Positions 1 through 11,348 of a stretch of DNA of 64,000 nt are shown in pieces. Numbering within the stretch: the stretch's first letter is position 1; each line of letters starts with the position of its first letter. Source of the stretch: an uncultured Collinsella sp. (GTDB lineage: Bacteria; Actinomycetota; Coriobacteriia; Coriobacteriales; Coriobacteriaceae); the NCBI GenBank assembly GCA_937982065.1, contig CALJMO010000036.1:37736-101735 (forward strand), written 5' to 3'. The notes beneath the pieces were generated by a model that did not search any database, was not told the DNA's origin, and was given only the letters and a program-made list of their open reading frames with translations. The position numbers and the translations under genes were made by a program.

Positions 1-323
1 CCCAGGGCAGCTTCGGGCGTAAGGCCGCGCGACGTGTAGGCGAATATTTTCGACGCGATGGCGAGCGTGCGGTCGGTAGCGCTCGATGTGAGGTCGTCGG
101 GAACGACAAAGACGTACGAGAAGAAGAAGCACAGCATGACCAAGCCGGCAATGACGACAACGGCCGGAACGGGATTGGGATTATCGGTTAGATCCCAGAT
201 GAGCAGCAGGATAAGCAGCGGAACGACGATACCGAGCAAGATGGCTTGAACCACATGCTGAGCGGTACGAAAGACCTTGGTAGAGTTGTAGCTCTTGCCC
301 AGAATCAGCCTATTGAGATCCAC
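1..323 (-). CDS. Membrane signalling protein, 5' part only (possible SpoIIE/PP2C-type phosphatase or sensor)
   Basis: Only the first ~107 codons are in the window; the gene runs off the left edge. The visible protein has two hydrophobic segments (about residues 22-42 and 52-72) separated by a short loop with DNPNP. A soluble start follows (ATDRTLAIASKIFAYTSRGLTPEAAL). That stretch resembles the region leading into the GAF-like sensory domain of SpoIIE-family phosphatases and LytS-like sensors of Coriobacteriia, but this is a resemblance from memory. Start choice: an AAGGAG sits directly against an ATG at 329, leaving no spacing, and six bases before the in-frame GTG at 323, so I prefer the GTG. 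No catalytic domain is visible, so the function is open. Confidence 0.5.
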   Translation of the reverse strand, partial: MDLNRLILGKSYNSTKVFRTAQHVVQAILLGIVVPLLILLLIWDLTDNPNPVPAVVVIAGLVMLCFFFSYVFVVPDDLTSSATDRTLAIASKIFAYTSRGLTPEAAL

Positions 324-361
324 CGTCATCTCCTTCTTACTGACGCACCCCATAGCAATAA

Positions 362-383
362 AGAGGGCCGCAAGCGACCCTCT
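362..383 (-). terminator. Rho-independent terminator of the amidohydrolase gene
   Basis: A hairpin with arms AGAGGG/CCCTCT, extended inside by a second CGC/GCG pairing, is followed on the minus strand by TTTATT. It lies about 60 bases after the stop of the amidohydrolase and before the next minus-strand gene. Between it and that stop sits a 15-bp palindrome ATTGCATTATGCAAT (386-400). Confidence 0.65.
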
Positions 384-441
384 CCATTGCATTATGCAAT
401 CAAATACTGTGTTTTACATCAAGCCATCGATGAACGGTAGC

Positions 442-1719
442 TTAGGCGCTGTACTTGTTTGCCTCGCCGAAGGTGCCGCCCTCGACAATCCAGCCGTCCT
501 TCATGATGACGTCCATGTTGTCGGTGTTGAGCACGTAGATGTCGGCGGCGACGTCACCGTTGACGACCAGCAGGTCGGCGCACTTGCCGGCCTCGATGGA
601 ACCGGTCTCGTCCTCGATGTGGCACATCTTGGCACCGTTGAGGGTGGCACAGGTGATGGTCTCGACCGGGGTGAAGCCGATCTTGTCGACGAACTCGTAC
701 ATCTCCTCGATGGAGCAGGTGCCGTACGGGGTGACGAAGGAGAAGGAGTCGGAGCCGATCGTCATGACGACGCCGCGCTTCTTGGCCTCGCGCAGGCAGT
801 CGTAGTTGCGCTGCAGCTCCTTCTCGACCAAGGTGCCCTCGTACTTGTCGTGCAGCTCGGGGACGTAGACGGGCGGATAGGTGGCGTACCAGGTGGGCAG
901 GAAGGCGATCGTCGGGGTGAAGAAGGTGCCCTGCTCGGCCATGAGGTCCATGGTGCGCTCATCGATATCGAAGCCGTGAATCAGCTGCTCGCAGCCAAAG
1001 CGAACGGAATCGTAGGCAGCGGCGTGGTTGTTGTAGCAGTGGCTCCACACGGGGATGCCGACCATCTTGGCCTCTTCGACCACGGCCTGAATCTCCTCGG
1101 AGCAGTAGTGCTGGTCGCGGCCGGAGTCCCAGCGCCAGATGCCGCCACCGGTAGCCCAGATCTTGATGGCATCGGGGTTCTCGCGCAGGCGACGACGGAC
1201 GGCCTTGCGCAGATCCCAAGGACCGTCGACCTGATCGCCCCAGGGGTGCGATTCCTTGTTGAGCTCCTGGCTGCAGTGGTGGGAGTCGCCGTGGCCGGCA
1301 ACGCGGCAGAAGCCAAGGCCGGTGGCCAGAACGCGCGGGCCCTTGAAGACGCCCTTGTCGATGCAGTCACGGATCTGGATACCAAAGCGGCCGATCTCGC
1401 AGACGGTGGTGAGGCCGTGGGTGAGGCAGTCATAGGCCTGCTTGACGGCGACGGCCTGCTTCTCGAGGAGCGGCTGCATGACCCAGTCGGTGTCATCGTC
1501 AGTCAAGTTGCCCGAGAAGTGCAGGTGGGTGTCGATCAGGCCGGGAAGGACAGTCTTGCCGGCGGCGTCGATAACCTCAACGCCCTCGGGAAGGTCCTGC
1601 ATAGCACCGGCGTACTCGATCTTGCCGTTGTCGTCGACGAGAACGAGGGAGTTCTCGACCGGCTCGGCACCGGTACCGTCGATGAGCTTGCCGCCAACGA
1701 TTGCATACTTAGTGGACAT
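442..1719 (-). CDS. Metal-dependent amidohydrolase (imidazolonepropionase/prolidase-like)
   Basis: A 425-residue amidohydrolase-superfamily enzyme, expected to hydrolyse an amide or cyclic amide bond in the cytoplasm. The metal-site motifs are visible: HLH at residues 65 and 67 in GLIDTHLHFSG, a lysine in AIKIWATGGG, histidines in VWSHCYNNHAAA and QLIHGFDID, and the catalytic aspartate in TIGSDSFSF. Length and motif order fit the branch that includes imidazolonepropionase-like and Xaa-Pro-type hydrolases. The start has a strong AAGGAGGAACC Shine-Dalgarno. It lies 131 bases downstream of an APC amino-acid permease on the same strand, so the permease probably imports its substrate. Substrate cannot be read from sequence; an amino-acid derivative or small peptide is the best guess. 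Confidence 0.85.
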   Translation of the reverse strand: MSTKYAIVGGKLIDGTGAEPVENSLVLVDDNGKIEYAGAMQDLPEGVEVIDAAGKTVLPGLIDTHLHFSGNLTDDDTDWVMQPLLEKQAVAVKQAYDCLTHGLTTVCEIGRFGIQIRDCIDKGVFKGPRVLATGLGFCRVAGHGDSHHCSQELNKESHPWGDQVDGPWDLRKAVRRRLRENPDAIKIWATGGGIWRWDSGRDQHYCSEEIQAVVEEAKMVGIPVWSHCYNNHAAAYDSVRFGCEQLIHGFDIDERTMDLMAEQGTFFTPTIAFLPTWYATYPPVYVPELHDKYEGTLVEKELQRNYDCLREAKKRGVVMTIGSDSFSFVTPYGTCSIEEMYEFVDKIGFTPVETITCATLNGAKMCHIEDETGSIEAGKCADLLVVNGDVAADIYVLNTDNMDVIMKDGWIVEGGTFGEANKYSA

Positions 1720-1801
1720 GGTTCCTCCTTATGGATCCATATAGTGGGCGAGGCCGTGTTGGGTTAAGGCCTCACAAAGCTACCCAAGTGGCGCCGGGTT
1801 C

Positions 1802-1830
1802 GGTGCGCGGAAGAGAGGGGCCCGCGCACC
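1802..1830 (-). other. Intercistronic hairpin between permease and amidohydrolase
   Basis: Nine-base arms GGTGCGCGG/CCGCGCACC form a stable hairpin 21 bases past the permease stop. There is no U-tract on the minus strand, so it looks more like an RNA-stability or partial-attenuation element than a full terminator. Confidence 0.4.
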
Positions 1831-1850
1831 TGATCCGCCCCGGCTCGGCG

Positions 1851-3302
1851 TTACTTTTTGCGGGAATTGGTGAAGGCCATGAGAGCCAGGCCGACGACCA
1901 GCCAGCCGATTACGATGCTCCACTCCACCATGTTGAGGGAGGCGGGAGAGAACGGAATCACAAGCAGGCCGATGATGATGGCACAGGCACCGATGGCGAG
2001 GCCGATGCCAAACTTGCCGCCGGGCACCTCGTAGGGACGAGGCAGGTCGGGCTCGGTGAAGCGCATACGCAGGCATGCGAGGGCGACCATGCCGCAGGAG
2101 AAGATGAAGGCGAGAGCCGACACGTTGGTCAGAGGGATGAGCATGTTCTTGCCCAAAAACGGTCCGACGACGGTGATGACGCCCAAGACGACGCAGGCAA
2201 GCTTGGGAGCGCCGGACTTGGGGTCGACCTCGGCGAACTGCTCGGGCAGCTGGCCCTTGCGGCCCATGGCGAGCATGATGCGGCTCGTGGCGCCGTAGAA
2301 GGAGTTCATCGGGCCCATGGGTCCAAGCGTGGCGATGACGAGCATGGCCAGGTACAGAAGCATGTTGATGCCCTTGAGGCAGGCGAGCGCGGGAACCGGG
2401 CTCTTAACGAACTCATGCCAGTCGAGGATGGTGCCGAACGAGTAGATACAGACCATGTAGAAGCCGCCGGCGGCCAGCAGAGCCAGGGAGATGATCTTGC
2501 CGAACTTGTTCCAGTTGAGGCCCTCGGCCGCTTCCTCAGCCTGCTGGGGAATGGTGTCGAAACCGGCGTAGAAGAACGGGGTCAGAACCAGGACCGACAC
2601 GATACCGGCGAACAGGCTGGTGCCCTCGGTGGCGGCCTTGCCGCCGCCAGCGCCGGCGACCTGGGAGAACACAGGCATGGCGTTGTCCGGCGAGCCGGTG
2701 AACAGCGAGACGCCCATGGCGAGCAGCATGCCGCAGAGCAGGGCCTTGGTCAGGAAGGCCTGGAGCTTGGCGGCCGAGCTGGCACCGCGGAAATTGAGGA
2801 AGATGACGTAGACTGCAAAGCCGAGCGCGATCAGCGTCGGGAACAGGTAAACGTCGGCGCCCAGGATGGTGTAGAGCTTGACGGCGCGCAGCCACTCAAG
2901 ACCGGGCAGGCTACCGAACATCTCGGACACGAGGGTCGAAATGGCGATGGCCTCCCACGGGCACAGGATGCCGTTGCCCAGGGCCAAAAGCCATCCGGTG
3001 ATGTAGCTCAGCGTACGGCCAAAGCTACGATCGACATACTCGACGATGCCGCCCGAGATGGGGATAGCAGCCGTGAGCTCACCGAAAACAGCTCCGACGG
3101 GCACGAGGAAGATTGCACCCAAGAGGAATGCGATCATAGCGGGAACGGGACCGCCGCCCACGACCATCCAGTCGCCGACCTGCAGAACCCAACCGGTACC
3201 GATGATGGCACCGAAACCGATGGTGAAGAAGTTCCAGAGCGAAAGCGTTTTCTTCATGCCGCCGTTATCCCCGACTGCAACTTCTGCGTTCTTGTCCGCC
3301 AT
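1851..3302 (-). CDS. APC-superfamily amino acid permease
   Basis: A 483-residue polytopic membrane protein with about 12 hydrophobic segments. The N-terminal signature (SLWNFFTIGFGAIIGTGWVLQVGDW) matches the unwound first helix of amino acid/polyamine/organocation transporters, which binds the substrate amino group. FDTIPQQAEEAAEGLNW in the middle resembles the loop of YfnA/SteT/GadC-type carriers. It should exchange or take up an amino acid at the cytoplasmic membrane. The ATG is preceded by AAAGGAGGGG. It is the first gene of a probable two-gene unit with the amidohydrolase downstream. Two short hairpins (3323-3339 and 3347-3367) lie in the leader just before the ribosome site. Substrate is unknown. 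Confidence 0.88.
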   Translation of the reverse strand: MADKNAEVAVGDNGGMKKTLSLWNFFTIGFGAIIGTGWVLQVGDWMVVGGGPVPAMIAFLLGAIFLVPVGAVFGELTAAIPISGGIVEYVDRSFGRTLSYITGWLLALGNGILCPWEAIAISTLVSEMFGSLPGLEWLRAVKLYTILGADVYLFPTLIALGFAVYVIFLNFRGASSAAKLQAFLTKALLCGMLLAMGVSLFTGSPDNAMPVFSQVAGAGGGKAATEGTSLFAGIVSVLVLTPFFYAGFDTIPQQAEEAAEGLNWNKFGKIISLALLAAGGFYMVCIYSFGTILDWHEFVKSPVPALACLKGINMLLYLAMLVIATLGPMGPMNSFYGATSRIMLAMGRKGQLPEQFAEVDPKSGAPKLACVVLGVITVVGPFLGKNMLIPLTNVSALAFIFSCGMVALACLRMRFTEPDLPRPYEVPGGKFGIGLAIGACAIIIGLLVIPFSPASLNMVEWSIVIGWLVVGLALMAFTNSRKK

Positions 3303-3656
3303 TGTTCCCCTCCTTTCCTTTTTGACGCCCTTGGCGTCACCCCTTGCGCGGTCCGTTTTGCCGCGCGCTTTTATTCCATGGCTTTAAGATACGGCCTTGG
3401 CGCAGCAGCGCCGCTCGCAGCTCGACCGAAGGCAGAACTGCAAAACGAGCGGCACCGTTTTTGGGACGAACGGCGGGAGACGTCATTCGTCTTGGACGCT
3501 TTCATCTTGTCTGCTTTTGAATACCTGTTGCCGTGGCGCTTGGCGCGCGGCGCGGCAACGTTCATACCATTTGTCAGGCTTTTGGCGCACATGCCCATGT
3601 GTCGTGCATCTTTTTATGTAGGATAGACAAGTTACACATGAGGCAAGGTGATTCGA
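3303..3656. other. Divergent intergenic region between permease and C39-like peptidase
   Basis: This 354-base stretch must carry outward promoters for both neighbours. Close to the permease it holds the hairpin TGACGCC-aag-GGCGTCA (3323-3339) and a GCGCGG/CCGCGC stem. Nearer the peptidase the A+T-rich TTTTTATGTAGGATAG is a candidate -10 region. I see no gene in it. Confidence 0.4.
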
Positions 3657-4658
3657 ATGGCATACGGATACAATGACGGCGACCAACGGCCACAAAGCGT
3701 GCGCCTTGCCGGCCGCACCACGCCAACGCCCAGAAGCACCTCCGACAACGACAACCCGCAGCGCCCCCAAGAGCAGCCCGGGGCTTCTTCGCGGCAGCAA
3801 AGCCGTACCGTGCAGCAGTCAGACCGCGTCAGTACGAGCACACGCCAACGTCAGACCGACACATCGCAGCCACGCCGCTACGATCGCCGTAAGACCGACT
3901 ACTACGTCAAGCGCTCCTTTTCGCGACCTCAACGCGATCGCGGCAATTCCGCCCCTCACCCCGCGTCGCACACCACAAGCCACGCGCTTCCGGCCCGCCG
4001 CCTACGCCTTGCGCTTTGCTCCATCGCCGCCTGCCTCGTCTTTGTGTTTTTGGGATCCTGTATCTCCCACGGATCAGCCGGTCTTGAGCCCACTGCCGAG
4101 GACAAGCTGCTTAAAGCTCCCGTCGCACCCGGTTACTCCTTTGCGTTCTCGACCCCACGCTCGCAATGGCAGGCCGGCACCATGCCCCACATCTACCAAA
4201 TTGACCCCGCATGGTCGGAGCTGCCCTATGCCGGTGGCACTATTCGCGAAAACGCTTGCGGTCCTACCTGCCTCACCATGGTCTATATCTTTAAGACCGG
4301 CCATACCGATAAGACGCCGGTCGATATATGCGCGCTGGCCGAAGCCGGCAACTACGCCCCCACTGGTGCCACCGAGTGGTCGTTTATGACAGGCGGTGCG
4401 TGGCAGCTGGGGCTCAACGGAACACAGCTCTATAACGATCGCGAATCGATTACCCAAGCACTTCGCTCGGGTGCGCCCGTCATCGCCGCAGTGCGCCCCG
4501 GTACATTTACCAACGTAGGCCACTACATCGTGCTCTACGACATCGACGACGCCAACCAGATTGGCGTCTACGACCCCAACTCGGCCAGCCGCAGCGCCCG
4601 CCGCTGGGGCGTCGTAGAGGTCCTCAACGAAGTCGAAGCCATGTGGGCCTACTACTAG
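3657..4658 (+). CDS. Membrane-anchored C39-like cysteine peptidase domain protein
   Basis: A 333-residue protein with a basic, Gln/Arg/Ser-rich N-terminal ~100 residues and one hydrophobic anchor (LRLALCSIAACLVFVFLGSC). An extracytoplasmic papain-like domain of the Peptidase_C39_2 type follows. The catalytic cysteine is C201 in ENACGPTCLTMVY, the histidine is H289 in GHYIVLY, and D306/N308 lie in YDPNSA. FLGSC could be a lipobox, but the long soluble N-terminus argues for a signal anchor. Start: ATG at 3657 has AAGGTG six bases upstream; an in-frame GTG at 3648 overlaps that site and is less likely. It stands alone on the plus strand between minus-strand genes. Such proteins are common on Gram-positive surfaces and most have no known substrate. 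Confidence 0.75.
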   Translation: MAYGYNDGDQRPQSVRLAGRTTPTPRSTSDNDNPQRPQEQPGASSRQQSRTVQQSDRVSTSTRQRQTDTSQPRRYDRRKTDYYVKRSFSRPQRDRGNSAPHPASHTTSHALPARRLRLALCSIAACLVFVFLGSCISHGSAGLEPTAEDKLLKAPVAPGYSFAFSTPRSQWQAGTMPHIYQIDPAWSELPYAGGTIRENACGPTCLTMVYIFKTGHTDKTPVDICALAEAGNYAPTGATEWSFMTGGAWQLGLNGTQLYNDRESITQALRSGAPVIAAVRPGTFTNVGHYIVLYDIDDANQIGVYDPNSASRSARRWGVVEVLNEVEAMWAYY

Positions 4659-4737
4659 TCATTGGGGACAGACTTAAATGAGTGGTCATTGGGGACGTTC
4701 TTGTTTGACTAGTCATTTAAGAACGTCCCCAATGACT
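4657..4737. repeat. GTCATTGGGGAC hairpin repeat
   Basis: AGTCATTGGGGAC occurs at 4657-4669 and again within an 18-base arm GTCATTGGGGACGTTCTT (4685-4702), which pairs exactly with 4719-4736. The hairpin begins at the stop codon of the C39-like gene. It lacks a T-run on the plus strand, so it is better described as a REP-like dispersed repeat that may double as a 3' stabiliser. Confidence 0.6.
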
Positions 4738-4751
4738 AGGTGAATAGCAAA

Positions 4752-4781
4752 AGCCCCGCAGTCGGAGCGGACTGCGGGGCT
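4752..4781 (-). terminator. Terminator of carbamate kinase gene
   Basis: Twelve-base perfect arms AGCCCCGCAGTC/GACTGCGGGGCT are followed on the minus strand by TTTTGCTATTC, 65 bases after the arcC stop. Confidence 0.8.
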
Positions 4782-4846
4782 CATGAAGAGAGGCTAGTTT
4801 GTGGGCGCTTTGCCTAGCGCCCACGAGAGAGGCAACAGAGTAGAGA

Positions 4847-5809
4847 CTACTCGTGAATGCGGGTACCGGAGAGGCCGGCCATGGTCTCGGCGGCCTTGTC
4901 CAGAGCGCCGATGATGCAGGTGCGGCCCTTGCGGGAACGGGCGAACTTGATGGCAGCGCGGACCTTGGGCTCCATGGAGCCCTTGCCGAACTGGCCCTCG
5001 TCGGCCAGGCGCTCGGCCTCGTCGGCGGTGAGGTCCTCGAGCTCCTCCTGGTTGGGCTTGCCAAAGTTGATGGCGACATGCTCAACGGCGGTCAGCAGGA
5101 ACAGAACGTCGGCGTCGCAGTCCTCGGCCAGCAGCTCGCCGCCCAGGTCCTTGTCGATGACGGCGGGAACGCCCTTGTAGCAGCCCTTGTTCTCGTAGTC
5201 GCGGACGACGGGGATGCCGCCGCCACCGCAGGCGATGACGATGAACTCGTTGTCGAGCAGGTTGAGGATGGAGTCAGCCTCGACGATCTTCTTGGGATCG
5301 GGGGAAGCGACGACGCGACGCCAGCCGCGGCCGGAATCCTCGACGAAGACCTTGGAGGGATCCTCGGCCATGAACTCCTTGGCCTGCTCCTCGGTGTAGA
5401 AGGGGCCGATCGGCTTGGTCGGGTTCTTGAACGCGGGATCATCCGGATCGCACTCGATCTGGGTGACGACGGTGGCGGCGTGCCAACGCTTATAGCGCTT
5501 GTGCATCTCGCGGCCGATGCCCTGCTGCAGGTGATAACCAATGTAGCCCTGGGACATGGCGCCGCACTCGGGCAGCGGCATCTCGGGGGTACCGATGGCG
5601 TCGTGGGCAGCGGCGAAGGCGTTCTGGATCATGCCGACCTGCGGGCCGTTGCCGTGGGTGATGATGATCTCGTTGCCCTGCTCGATGAGACCGAGGAGAG
5701 CGTGGGCGGTGTTGCTCACGGCCTCGATCTGCTCGACGGGGTTGTTGCCGAGGGCGTTGCCGCCAAGGGCGACGACAATACGATCGGGCTTGCCAAGAGG
5801 CTTAGACAT
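4847..5809 (-). CDS. arcC: Carbamate kinase
   Basis: A 320-residue cytoplasmic kinase of the amino-acid kinase fold. It transfers phosphate between carbamoyl phosphate and ADP, giving ATP with release of ammonia and CO2. Family signatures are clear: VVALGGNALG at the N-terminus, ITHGNGPQVG, MPLPECGAMSQGYIGYHLQQ, VIACGGGGIPVV, and VIDKDLGGELLAEDCDADVLFLLTAVEHVAINF. Start: ATG at 5809 preceded by GAAAGGA; an upstream in-frame ATG at 5845 lacks a ribosome site and would add 12 unconserved residues. It stands alone, with a strong terminator and no arcA/arcB next to it. The carbamoyl phosphate therefore comes from genes elsewhere, or from the ureido/amide pathway suggested by the nearby amidohydrolase. 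Confidence 0.93.
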   Translation of the reverse strand: MSKPLGKPDRIVVALGGNALGNNPVEQIEAVSNTAHALLGLIEQGNEIIITHGNGPQVGMIQNAFAAAHDAIGTPEMPLPECGAMSQGYIGYHLQQGIGREMHKRYKRWHAATVVTQIECDPDDPAFKNPTKPIGPFYTEEQAKEFMAEDPSKVFVEDSGRGWRRVVASPDPKKIVEADSILNLLDNEFIVIACGGGGIPVVRDYENKGCYKGVPAVIDKDLGGELLAEDCDADVLFLLTAVEHVAINFGKPNQEELEDLTADEAERLADEGQFGKGSMEPKVRAAIKFARSRKGRTCIIGALDKAAETMAGLSGTRIHE

Positions 5810-6331
5810 TGCTGGAATCCTTTCTGTAAAAGGCCTACAACCCATTAATAACCCGCGTCCGTGCGATACGCGAGTTTATTAAGGTTTATATTCTCTTTAT
5901 CGCTCATTTTATTCATTTTGAAAATAGCGGAACGGTGAACGGTCGTTTTTGTCCGCTCAGCGTACAGAACACCAGCTCAGACATATCTACGCCATTTACG
6001 TGCAACTTTATTTAAATGCAGCAAGGATTATGTCGGATTATGCAAACTACATCTCTGCTAAACACAAAACGGACAGCGCGATATCTTACTCGCGCTATAC
6101 GAGATTCTATGCACTTATAAGTCGAGTATGCACCCCTGCAAAAACAAGGGGCTTTTCATCCAGCATAAGGAATAAAGAAGGGCTCCGAAAAGGCGGCAAC
6201 AGCCAAGTCCCCCATCCATCCCCAAAGTGGCGCGAGGTTTCGCGGCAAAGCCGCGAAACAGCGAAGGGGACGGAATACCCGGCCAACTACGTCCTTCATC
6301 CGCCCACACAATCCGAGGACGTAGTCGTAGC
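5810..6331. other. Long A+T-rich intergenic region with hairpins
   Basis: There is no convincing gene; one open frame here has no protein-like composition. The arcC promoter must lie in 5850-5930, where the minus strand reads GAATATAAACC and AAATGAATAAAATGAG; the latter resembles half of an ArgR box. Beyond 6130 come a CCCCT/AGGGG hairpin followed by CTTTTC (plus strand), a perfect GTTTCGCGGC-aaa-GCCGCGAAAC hairpin (6237-6259), and ACTACGTCCT (6286-6295) pairing with 6316-6325. Confidence 0.45.
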
Positions 6332-6452
6332 AGGATCTGAGGGCTAACCTTCGCGGACACTCCGCAGAACGAAAGAACCCCCGCCGCACGTAGTGCGCAG
6401 CGGGGGTTCTTTCATGTCCGAGGACGTCCGCGAAGGTTAGCCCTCAGATCCT
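6332..6452. repeat. Nested inverted repeat around the nifJ terminator
   Basis: Positions 6332-6358 and 6426-6452 form a perfect 27-base inverted repeat, with a second, inner hairpin (6371-6413) in the loop. The whole forms a large cruciform-capable unit directly after nifJ. Confidence 0.75.
6371..6413 (-). terminator. nifJ terminator (bidirectional)
   Basis: The arms GAAAGAACCCCCGC (6371-6384) and GCGGGGGTTCTTTC (6400-6413) pair perfectly, with an inner GCAC/GTGC stem. A/T-rich flanks on both sides allow termination in either direction. Confidence 0.8.
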
Positions 6453-6464
6453 GCGGTGGGAGAC

Positions 6465-10004
<3,540 letters not shown>

Positions 10005-10406
10005 ATACCCCTCTCCTCTCATATAGGTATACAGGCCCCGGCGATCGCCGGGATGTTGGCGTGATGGGATTTACGCTGTTGCTTCCAATCATCTGGCAGG
10101 CAGGCTCAGCAGCAGGTACGTGGCGTGGAGAGAAGACATGCCGAGGCGAGGGGCAACTGATGCGCCCCACAGACCCGACCGCCCGTCTTGCACATGACCG
10201 AGCGCCGCAAAGGCCGCATGCCGGATGCTCCCGGGCACGCCCCGGCGATGGGAAGCGCCCGCAACGGAAATCCGCATGCGGGTTTATTGTACCCCGCCGT
10301 CAAGTGTAATTTCGGCAAATATAGGCGGGCGGTAAAGGTTTACCTCGGGTGACTGCCGGGAGCAAAATGATCCCTTGGAGACGGAGGGACCATTTGGCGG
10401 GACTGG
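10005..10406. other. nifJ upstream region with palindrome and possible long leader
   Basis: On the minus strand a TATACC element lies just upstream of the nifJ ribosome site. Next to it is the 16-bp perfect palindrome CCCGGCGATCGCCGGG (10037-10052). A second -10-like TACAAT lies near 10292, which would give a ~280-base leader. At 10365-10395 an imperfect hairpin AAATGATCCCT/AGGGACCATTT follows the FHA gene stop and may act as its terminator. I see no gene here. Confidence 0.4.
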
Positions 10407-11345
10407 CTAGAGGGCACCGAAGAGGATGGCGTAGGTAGTGGATTCGCCGAGCTTGAGCTCGTCGCCGGGATTGAGTTGGGCGGAACGGCCGGGCTCGACC
10501 TGAATGCAGACGCGCGTGGCCCCGTTTACCACTACGGTTCCGTTGGTGGACGACAAGTCCTCGACGTGCCAGATATTTTGAGCATCGCACCAGATATGGG
10601 CATGGCGGGCCGAGACATCGTCGCCGACGTCGGTAATATCGCCCTCACCAGTGGCCAACGCGCCAATCTCAACACCCTGCTCACTCGGCTGAATCCAGCG
10701 CGGGGCGCTCACGACAAAACTGTTTTGCACGCGCAGCAAGCCCAAGGGGTGCGCCGGGGCGGGTTCGCGTTCGCCCGCGGTCATCGACATGCCAAGCGAA
10801 CGCGGCGTGGAGGTGCCTCCGCCACAGGTCGCGTGCGCGTAGTCGATGGCATAGTTCACCGAGGACCGCACATCCGCCGAACAACCGACGGCGACAAACA
10901 GCACCAGCACGGCCTCGGCGCGCTCGGCGGGCATGAGTTCCGCCGCCTGGGACAGGCGATCGAGCGCGTTGCGATAGAGATTCGTGTCCTGGTGGCACTC
11001 TTCGAGCGCACGTACCATCGGTTCACCTGCAGGACCGCACACCATATTGATCACAGCCGTGGAGTCCATGGGGTTGCGCTGGCGCAGGGCCAGTTGTGAC
11101 ATAATACGCGCAGCCGAGGTACCGTATTCGGCAAAGTAGCGCTGCTGAAGCGTGCCGACCGGCGCGCGAACGATAAAGCGGGAAACCCAAGAGCGATCGG
11201 CGGCCCGGCTCTGCGGGCTGCGGCCGTCGGCGAGCGGGCGGGACGAAAGCACCAAGCCGCACAGCTCGATATGGCTCAGATGCGCCGCGCGCTTAAAGAT
11301 GTCAAACATGGCCCCGCATGGGGTGAGCTCAACTTGAGATGCCAT
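10407..11345 (-). CDS. FHA-domain protein
   Basis: A 312-residue cytoplasmic protein with a C-terminal forkhead-associated domain (about residues 215-310). The phosphothreonine-binding hallmarks are visible: VSARHAHIWCD and VEDLSSTNGTVVVNG, with SxxH and the TNG loop. The first ~200 residues are an unrecognised, mostly helical region with several cysteines and no membrane segment. It is the third gene of a tightly packed unit: the kinase gene stop lies three bases before this ATG. It probably binds a protein phosphorylated by that kinase, or the kinase itself. A match to any named FHA subfamily cannot be made from sequence alone. Confidence 0.8.
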   Translation of the reverse strand: MASQVELTPCGAMFDIFKRAAHLSHIELCGLVLSSRPLADGRSPQSRAADRSWVSRFIVRAPVGTLQQRYFAEYGTSAARIMSQLALRQRNPMDSTAVINMVCGPAGEPMVRALEECHQDTNLYRNALDRLSQAAELMPAERAEAVLVLFVAVGCSADVRSSVNYAIDYAHATCGGGTSTPRSLGMSMTAGEREPAPAHPLGLLRVQNSFVVSAPRWIQPSEQGVEIGALATGEGDITDVGDDVSARHAHIWCDAQNIWHVEDLSSTNGTVVVNGATRVCIQVEPGRSAQLNPGDELKLGESTTYAILFGAL

Positions 11346-11348
11346 GAC

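Noticed and set aside
295..1767. Long open frame on the plus strand, opposite the amidohydrolase gene
   Set aside because: It is the antisense reading of a well-supported enzyme gene; its composition is Val/Gly/Leu/Asp-rich as expected from the G+C-rich complement.
5949..6347. 132-residue frame between arcC and nifJ
   Set aside because: It crosses several hairpins, has no ribosome site and no protein-like pattern.
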